Of a stretch of 37,105 nucleotides of DNA, positions 32,420 to 37,105 are shown in pieces. A program made the translations under genes and the position numbers. The stretch comes from Tidjanibacter sp. (GTDB lineage: Bacteria > Bacteroidota > Bacteroidia > Bacteroidales > Rikenellaceae), in assembly GCA_017466345.1 (NCBI GenBank), contig JAFTUI010000015.1, positions 1-37,105 of the forward strand, given 5' to 3'. A model generated the notes under the pieces. That model was not told the origin of the DNA, did not search any database, and saw nothing but the letters and a program-made list of their open reading frames with translations. Positions within the stretch are counted from its first letter, which is position 1. The number at the start of each line of letters is the position of its first letter.

Positions 32420-33385
32420 ATGAAATTACGCACAGAGATTACCATCCGTCCCAATCCCAACAAGATAGACCAACACCAAAAGGTCTTTATGATTGGCTCC
32501 TGCTTTGCCGAGCATATCGCACAACACTTGGAGCGCATAGGCATCCAAACCCTTAGCAACCCACTCGGAGCACTCTACAACCCACTCTCCATCGAGAACT
32601 CTCTCCGTAGGGTGGTGGAGCATCGCAAGATAGAGCGAGATGAGTTGCTGTGTAGGGGTGATATGTGGTTTTCGCTCGATAGCCACGGCTCGTTCGATAG
32701 TCCCGATCCTCAGGAGGTTGTGGAGAGCGTCAATAACTCCATCGCCAAAGGCTACGAGGCTTTCGGGAAGGCTGATTGGCTCGTGGTGACACTCGGTACA
32801 GCCAGAGTCTATGAACGAGGTGGAAATGTGGTGGCAAACTGCCACAAAATGCCCGCCGCAGAGTTCTCGCACCGACTTATGACAGTGGAAGAGGCCGTTG
32901 AGGCGCTCGAAAGCGTTGTGCGAATGGCAGAGGGCAAGAGGGTTATCTTTACCCTCAGTCCTGTGAGGTATTTGGGTAGTGGCTTGGAGGGTAATGTGGT
33001 GTCGAAAGCCATCCTGAGGCTCGCCATAGAGAGGGTGGTGGCTGCTCACGACAACGCAGATTACTTCCCCGCCTACGAGATTTTCCTTGACGACTTACGC
33101 GACTACCGCTACTATGGCGATGATATGCTCCACCCCTCAAAGGCAGGTGTGGACTATGTGTGGGAACGCTTCGTGGAGTACTGTATGACACGCGAGGTGG
33201 AGGCAGATGGCGAACTCTTTGCTCGCCTTGCGGACGCTCGCAACCACCGTCCCCTACATCCCAAGAGTGAGGAGTATGCAAACTTCTGCTACACAATGTT
33301 CCAAAAGGCACGAACACTCGCACATAAGTTCCCAAATAACGATATTGCAGCCTCGCTTGTGAAATTCTTTGCCAATAGGGGTTAA
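32420..33385 (+). CDS. GSCFA-domain protein
   Basis: A 321-residue member of the GSCFA family, named from the motif MIGSCFAEHI, which is present near residue 25. NPLGALYNPLSI, LVVTLGTARVYE, FTLSPVRYL and DDMLHPSKAGVDYVWERF are further conserved-looking parts. The arrangement (GSCF and later DxxHP) resembles SGNH/GDSL-type esterases, with Ser in GSC and His in LHPS, so it may act on acetyl or acyl groups. No substrate is known. There is no signal peptide. It is probably transcribed with the following gene, 42 bases downstream. Confidence 0.85.
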   Translation: MKLRTEITIRPNPNKIDQHQKVFMIGSCFAEHIAQHLERIGIQTLSNPLGALYNPLSIENSLRRVVEHRKIERDELLCRGDMWFSLDSHGSFDSPDPQEVVESVNNSIAKGYEAFGKADWLVVTLGTARVYERGGNVVANCHKMPAAEFSHRLMTVEEAVEALESVVRMAEGKRVIFTLSPVRYLGSGLEGNVVSKAILRLAIERVVAAHDNADYFPAYEIFLDDLRDYRYYGDDMLHPSKAGVDYVWERFVEYCMTREVEADGELFARLADARNHRPLHPKSEEYANFCYTMFQKARTLAHKFPNNDIAASLVKFFANRG

Positions 33386-33410
33386 ATATCATAGATATTT
33401 ACTATCTTTA
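33384..33410 (+). promoter_or_regulatory. Perfect palindrome and possible -7 box
   Basis: AAATATC-ATA-GATATTT (33384-33400) is a perfect palindrome just at the GSCFA stop. TATCTTTA (33403-33410) is one base off the -7 consensus, without a good -33 box. It could be an internal promoter with an operator for the next gene. Confidence 0.35.
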
Positions 33411-33427
33411 CCCGATATTTTCCAACG

Positions 33428-35008
33428 ATGATGAAGAACCGACTCTTTCTGCTGCTGATGCTACTCGCTATTGATGCTCAGGCGATGGGTGCCGAAAGCC
33501 CCCGCTTGGTGGTCAATATCGTGGTATCGCAGGCACGAATGGTCGATTTGGAGCACTATGCGGAGGGTATGAAGGCTGGTGGCTTCGAGCGTCTGCTCTC
33601 GGGCAGAAGCTACCCCTATGCCTACTACCCCTCGGCAACCACAACGCCCTCGGCACTTGCGACACTCACTACGGGTGCTTCGCCCGCAATGAGCGGTGTG
33701 GTGGGAGAGTGCTGGTGGAACAACAATAACGGTTTGCGTGAGTTGGTGGTGGGCGATGATAGGTACTGCTCTTTCGATGCAGACCACCCCGACAGCCGAG
33801 TAGCTAACACCAATCTCTCGCTCGAAACGCTGGGCGATGTGGTGGTACGCGAGGTTGAGGGCGCAAAGTCGGTGGCGGTGGCTGCCGATGCCTCTTCGGC
33901 AATCATTCTCGGAGGTCTTACTCCCTCGGAGGTGTGGTGGATAGACTCGCTGGTGGGTAGGTGGACAACCTCCACAAAGTATAAGACCACACTCCCCAAG
34001 TGGGTGGCAAAATACAACGCCTCAGGCTATTGGCGCACGAAGATAGGCGACAAGTGGGTACTCTCGCGCCCCGAAGAGGGGTACAAAAACAGCGAGGTGC
34101 ATATCGCCAAACCCTATGGTTATAAACCCCCTCGCGAAGAGAAAAGGAGCCGCCCTAAGCCCGCCGATGTTGTGGAGATGCTCTACTCGCCACTCTCGAA
34201 CGATATGGTGGCGCAGTTCGCCAAGGAGGCTATCATCTACAACCGTCTGGGACACGATGAGGCTGTCGATGTGCTCAGCGTGTGTTTCGACTCGCCACGC
34301 AGAATGATTGCCCGATATGGACTCTCCTCGCGCGAGGTGGAGGATATGTATTATAGACTCGATGAGAGCATTGCCGACCTTATGACCTTCGCATCGGCGC
34401 AGGCAGACGGTAAGGTGCTCTTTGTGCTCTCAACCGATGGCGGCGTGAGGGAGGTTGCCGATGACGAAAAGGTGTTCAACACCACACAGGCTCGCTTCTT
34501 GATAAATAGCTTCCTCTCTGCCAACTATGGTAAGGGCGATTGGGTGCTTGGGTATCAGAACGGAGGTCTGTGGCTCAACCATACACTCGCCTTCTCGAAG
34601 GGGCTCGACATTGCAACCTTGCAACGTCAGGTAGGCACCTTTGCACTCGGTCTGAGGGGCGTGTCGCACGCCATCACTGCCTCGGAGATGATGGGAGGAG
34701 GTGCTAAGGAGGGTGCGGTGGCTCTTGTGCAAGAGGGCTTCTACCCCAAACGCTCGGCGGACGTCTCCTTGGTGCTGATGCCCGACTGGTGTGAGGTGGA
34801 GGGCGAGGGTGTGATGCCCAAAGTGACCTCTTCGCTCATCTATGCTCCCTATCGCAGGGCTGTGTTGGCACTCAGCGGAATGGGTGTGGAGAGGAGTAGA
34901 ATTGAGGAGAAGGTCGATGTCCGCTCGTTGGTGGTGACGCTCGCCGAGATGATCGGCGTGGAGGTACCACTCGGAGCCGAGGCAAAGCCTTTACGAATTG
35001 AGAATTGA
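33428..35008 (+). CDS. Alkaline-phosphatase-superfamily lookalike, probably inactive
   Basis: A 526-residue protein with a signal peptide (LLLMLLAIDAQA, then MGAESPRLVVNIVV). The fold looks like PafA-type alkaline phosphatases: the opening LVVNIVVSQ, the ATTTPSALATLTTGASPAMSGVVGE nucleophile region, the PKWVAKYNASG segment and FVLSTDGGV. Several metal and catalytic positions are changed. The usual VDQMR Asp is Ser34. The GH after the nucleophile region and the later HG are lost. The SxxDYxGH segment reads CFDSPRRM (Asp288 without His). The DHG is D337-GG. It may be an inactive binding protein. Its last residues and stop (RIEN and TGA) come from the GAATTGA repeat. Confidence 0.75.
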   Translation: MMKNRLFLLLMLLAIDAQAMGAESPRLVVNIVVSQARMVDLEHYAEGMKAGGFERLLSGRSYPYAYYPSATTTPSALATLTTGASPAMSGVVGECWWNNNNGLRELVVGDDRYCSFDADHPDSRVANTNLSLETLGDVVVREVEGAKSVAVAADASSAIILGGLTPSEVWWIDSLVGRWTTSTKYKTTLPKWVAKYNASGYWRTKIGDKWVLSRPEEGYKNSEVHIAKPYGYKPPREEKRSRPKPADVVEMLYSPLSNDMVAQFAKEAIIYNRLGHDEAVDVLSVCFDSPRRMIARYGLSSREVEDMYYRLDESIADLMTFASAQADGKVLFVLSTDGGVREVADDEKVFNTTQARFLINSFLSANYGKGDWVLGYQNGGLWLNHTLAFSKGLDIATLQRQVGTFALGLRGVSHAITASEMMGGGAKEGAVALVQEGFYPKRSADVSLVLMPDWCEVEGEGVMPKVTSSLIYAPYRRAVLALSGMGVERSRIEEKVDVRSLVVTLAEMIGVEVPLGAEAKPLRIEN

Positions 35009-35022
35009 GAATTGAGAATTGA
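34995..35022 (+). repeat. GAATTGA heptamer x4 at the end of the phosphatase-like gene
   Basis: Four perfect units. The second ends in the TGA stop of the gene at 35006-35008. The unit runs straight into the 87-bp repeat. Confidence 0.95.
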
Positions 35023-35194
35023 GGCAAATGCGAGTAAGCGAGGGCAGAGGCTGCTCGCAGACTATGCCGAGCGGGAGCATTTTAGAGCAGCCGAAGGCTG
35101 GTCAATTGAGGCAAATGCGAGAAAGCGAGGGCAGAGGCTGCTTGCAGACTATGCCGAGCGGGAGCATTTTAGAGCAGCCGAAGGCTGGTCAATT
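35021..35194 (+). repeat. 87-bp repeat, two tandem copies
   Basis: Copies at 35021-35107 and 35108-35194 differ at two positions. Each has arms GGCTGCTC and GAGCAGCC (35049-35056 and 35085-35092 in copy 1) that can pair, and a CAGCC-GAA-GGCTG hairpin near the end. Two reading frames stay open across it, but no credible gene is seen. The change C to T at the end of the left arm keeps a wobble pair. Confidence 0.95.
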
Positions 35195-35261
35195 GAGACA
35201 ATCTCATATCTCTCATAACTCCCATTGGGGTAGAGCAAGGATTACACTAAAAGTTTTTGGT

Positions 35262-35283
35262 TCCGCTTTTTACAAAAAGCGGA
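35262..35283. repeat. Perfect 10-bp hairpin before sufE
   Basis: TCCGCTTTTT and AAAAAGCGGA are separated by only AC. It lies 20 bases before the sufE start. No promoter match is seen in 35195-35303. Confidence 0.8.
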
Positions 35284-35303
35284 GAAAAGACAAAACAAAA
35301 GAT

Positions 35304-35726
35304 ATGATAGACGAGATACAGGAGGAGATTATTGCGGACTTTGGGATGTTTGATGATCCCGATGACAAGTTGCAGTATTTGATAGATATGGCCGAGGAGT
35401 GCAGGGAGATAGACCCAAGGCACAAGACCGAGGAGTACCTGATTGACGGTTGTCAGTCGAGAGTGTGGATAGACGCCGAACTAAGGGATGGCAAGGTCTA
35501 TTTTGCGACCGATGCCGATGCTCTTATCGTGAAGGGCATTGCGGGCTTGCTCACAAGAGCTCTGGGTGGTCGCACACCCGAGGAGATACTCTCCACCGAC
35601 CTCTACTTCATAGACCGCATAGGTATCCGCTCCTACCTCTCGCCTACGAGGGCTAACGGATTGGGCGAGATGCTGAGCCAGATGAAGAGGTATGCGTTGG
35701 CTTTTTCAGTAAAAAAAGAAGAGTAG
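35304..35726 (+). CDS. sufE: SufE family protein (cysteine-desulfurase partner)
   Basis: A 140-residue SufE. It accepts sulfur from the cysteine desulfurase SufS and passes it to the iron-sulfur scaffold. Residues EIIADFGMFDDPDDKLQYLIDMA form the family opening. The sulfur-accepting Cys50 is in LIDGCQSRVW. The later GIAGLLTRALGGRTPEEIL and SPTRANGLGEML segments are also typical. ATG 35304 is chosen; the ORF could extend upstream 95 codons, but that part is the 87-bp repeat and has no family similarity. It is the first gene of a three-gene unit with the MIP18-like and DUF2851 genes. Confidence 0.93.
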   Translation: MIDEIQEEIIADFGMFDDPDDKLQYLIDMAEECREIDPRHKTEEYLIDGCQSRVWIDAELRDGKVYFATDADALIVKGIAGLLTRALGGRTPEEILSTDLYFIDRIGIRSYLSPTRANGLGEMLSQMKRYALAFSVKKEE

Positions 35727-35732
35727 AAGAAG

Positions 35733-36053
35733 ATGACACCCGAAGAGATACAGAGCGTAGAGAGCGATATTATCGACACTCTGAAAAATATATACGACCC
35801 CGAAATACCGGTCAACATCTACGACCTCGGCTTGGTCTACGATGTGGACTATACACCCGACAAGAAGGTGCACATTCGTATGACACTCACAGCCCCCAAC
35901 TGCCCTATGGCGGACTTTCTGGTTGAGGAGGTGCATACGCAGGTGGCTAAGGTCAGGGGTGTAGATGAGGTGGTGGTGGAGATAGTCTTCGATCCACCCT
36001 GGGACAAGAATATGATGAGCGAGGAGGCTCTGATGGAGCTCGGTATGTTGTAG
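35733..36053 (+). CDS. MIP18/DUF59 family iron-sulfur assembly protein
   Basis: A 106-residue protein with the DUF59 (MIP18/SufT-type) fold: DPEIPVNIYDLGLVYDVDY near residue 22 and MTLTAPNCPMAD near residue 50, with the conserved Cys57. VFDPPWDKNMMSEEA is near the C-terminus. Such proteins help mature iron-sulfur proteins. It starts six bases after sufE, so it is translationally close to it, and both point to iron-sulfur cluster assembly. The main sufBCDS genes are not in the window. Confidence 0.92.
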   Translation: MTPEEIQSVESDIIDTLKNIYDPEIPVNIYDLGLVYDVDYTPDKKVHIRMTLTAPNCPMADFLVEEVHTQVAKVRGVDEVVVEIVFDPPWDKNMMSEEALMELGML

Positions 36054-36068
36054 TGTTGCAGTGCGGAT

Positions 36069-36986
36069 ATGGCGTTGGAACAGATGGTGTGTTGGGAAAC
36101 CCTTGCGGCGATGGAGCCTCTCAGGAGGACAAAACTCATCGAGGAACTCTTGGTGGGGAGGCTGATGGGCAAGAGCCGAAGGGTGGTGGAGATTTGGGAA
36201 GAGTGCAATAGGAACTGGAACCAGACGTTACACATTATGACCGCCTACGCTATGGGAGCACCGCGCAACTCTCGCCCCTTCGAGGAGCTGGCACGAAGCG
36301 TACCATATCTCGCCTGCCTCAAAGAGCGCAGTTCGCTGAGGAGGGTGGAGGCTATGTTGCTGGGCGCCTCTGGGTTGATAGCGGGCGAGTACTACGATGA
36401 CTACATCGTGGGTCTGCAAAGGGAGTACGACTACCTCTCGCACAAATACGACCTCAGGAGTATGAGCGTAGGTGCGTGGAATAGGATGGGTAGCTTCCCT
36501 GCCAGCAATCCCATTTTGAGGATTGTGCAAATGGCTGCTCTGGTGACTAAGGAGGAGTACTCAATGGATGCACTTATGACACTTGGGAGTGTAGCAGATG
36601 TGGAGCGTATGTTCGCCATCACTACGAGCGACTATTGGCAAAAGAGGTTCAGGATTGATGGCAAGAGCGTGGAAAAGAACAGTATCCTGGGGCGCGATAA
36701 GATAAATATGCTCGCTATCAACTTGGTTGTGCCGATGCAGTTTGCTTATGCGACTATTATGGGGCGCGAGGAACTGAAAAATAGGGCTCTCGATATGCTC
36801 GAAAAGATACCTGCCGAGAAGAATAGACTTGTGAGCCGCTGGACGGGCGTAGGTGTCCCTGCAAAGTCGGCATACGATAGCCAAGCACTCATAGGACTCT
36901 CGCACCTGTGCGATGAGGGTAAGTGCGAAGAGTGCCCGCTGGGAAAGATGATGAAGAGGAGAAGAGAATTGAGAATTGAGAATTGA
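36069..36986 (+). CDS. DUF2851-like protein, N-terminally short
   Basis: A 305-residue protein that resembles the C-terminal two thirds of DUF2851 proteins (about 430 residues in other Bacteroidetes, from memory). Recognisable parts are the PFEELARSVPYLACLKER segment, RRVEAMLLGASGLI, ASNPILRIVQMAALV, the DYWQKRFRIDGKSVEKNSILGRDKINMLAINLVVP stretch and the Cys-rich tail CDEGKCEECPLG, which may bind a metal. The usual N-terminal HPG-type part is missing. It begins 15 bases after the DUF59 gene. The C-terminus (ELRIEN) and the stop TGA at 36984-36986 are encoded by GAATTGA repeats. Function is unknown. Confidence 0.6.
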   Translation: MALEQMVCWETLAAMEPLRRTKLIEELLVGRLMGKSRRVVEIWEECNRNWNQTLHIMTAYAMGAPRNSRPFEELARSVPYLACLKERSSLRRVEAMLLGASGLIAGEYYDDYIVGLQREYDYLSHKYDLRSMSVGAWNRMGSFPASNPILRIVQMAALVTKEEYSMDALMTLGSVADVERMFAITTSDYWQKRFRIDGKSVEKNSILGRDKINMLAINLVVPMQFAYATIMGREELKNRALDMLEKIPAEKNRLVSRWTGVGVPAKSAYDSQALIGLSHLCDEGKCEECPLGKMMKRRRELRIEN

Positions 36987-36993
36987 GAATTGA
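36966..36993 (+). repeat. GAATTGA heptamer x4 at the end of the DUF2851-like gene
   Basis: Four perfect units. The third ends in the TGA stop of the gene. It has the same orientation and the same junction to the 87-bp repeat as at 34995. Confidence 0.95.
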
Positions 36994-37105
36994 GGCAAAT
37001 GCGAGTAAGCGAGGGCAGAGGCTGCTTGCAGACTATGCCGAGCGGGAGCATTTTAGAGCAGCCGAAGGCTGGTCAATTGAGGCAAATGCGAGTAAGCGAG
37101 GGCAG
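36992..37105 (+). repeat. 87-bp repeat, third copy and start of a fourth
   Basis: Copy 3 (36992-37078) is almost identical to those at 35021 and 35108. Copy 4 starts at 37079 and is cut by the window end. Together with 35021-35194 it brackets sufE, the DUF59 gene and the DUF2851-like gene as direct repeats. Confidence 0.95.

Noticed and set aside
35012-35218. An ORF reading through the 87-bp repeats (SIEANASKRGQRLLADYAER repeats)
   Set aside because: The repeat is open in more than one frame and appears again at the window end without a gene. The ORF has no start context and is best seen as a by-product of the repeat.
35019-35303. A 95-residue N-terminal extension of SufE
   Set aside because: The extension is read from the 87-bp repeat and a hairpin. 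SufE family similarity begins at the ATG at 35304.

Overview
The window looks like a chromosomal piece of a Bacteroidales bacterium; Rikenellaceae/Alistipes-like is my guess, but the family is not proven. The reasons are repeated promoters of the Bacteroidetes type (TTTG or TTG, about 19 bases, TAnnTTTG), weak Shine-Dalgarno sites, several lipoproteins with Bacteroidetes-style signals, a fimbrillin-like gene, and families typical of the phylum (GSCFA, DUF3467, DUF2851, a TGS-domain nucleoside kinase). No prophage, transposase, CRISPR array or restriction system was seen.

Layout. 1-1210 is the 3' end of an rRNA operon (23S, 5S, terminator). 1211-1625 is repeat-rich spacer. 1626-9342 holds a DNA glycosylase with a small unknown protein, a convergent nucleoside kinase/hydrolase pair, a 5'-nucleotidase, and a short peptide gene followed by a fimbrillin-like lipoprotein. 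9034-12983 is mostly housekeeping: DUF3467, riboflavin kinase, a MerR regulator, a Nif3-like protein, a zinc-ribbon protein and ribosomal protein L25. 13158-19196 is one minus-strand efflux operon (TolC, membrane fusion protein, RND pump, PII-like protein). 19197-19944 is a long non-coding stretch with structured repeats and a candidate small RNA. 19945-24624 holds a GT9 glycosyltransferase, a glucosaminidase, an unknown protein and a lipoprotein. 25021-25105 is tRNA-Leu(GAG). 25256-31375 runs grpE, dnaJ, a small membrane protein, mutL, rhomboid protease and a membrane-anchored EEP phosphatase. 31535-36986 holds ispE divergent from a GSCFA protein, then a degenerate alkaline-phosphatase-superfamily protein, sufE, a MIP18/DUF59 protein and a shortened DUF2851 protein.

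The genes are mostly ordinary, and the non-coding DNA is the remarkable part. (1) Between the convergent zinc-ribbon and L25 genes lie two inverted copies of a structured element whose stems differ by compensatory changes while an internal loop stays the same. (2) Heptamer tandem repeats (GAATTGA/TCAATTC) follow an orientation rule: the stop-rich orientation lies at gene ends and the stop-free orientation lies before starts. Two proteins take their last residues and stop codon from the repeat. (3) An 87-bp repeat brackets the sufE-DUF59-DUF2851 block. (4) The tRNA-Leu promoter and leader have a near-identical inverted copy in front of two terminator-like hairpins, which suggests a small RNA or an attenuated leader. 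Several proteins also lack hallmark residues: MutL lacks its endonuclease motifs, the alkaline-phosphatase-like protein lacks metal ligands, and riboflavin kinase stands alone without its FAD-synthetase partner domain.
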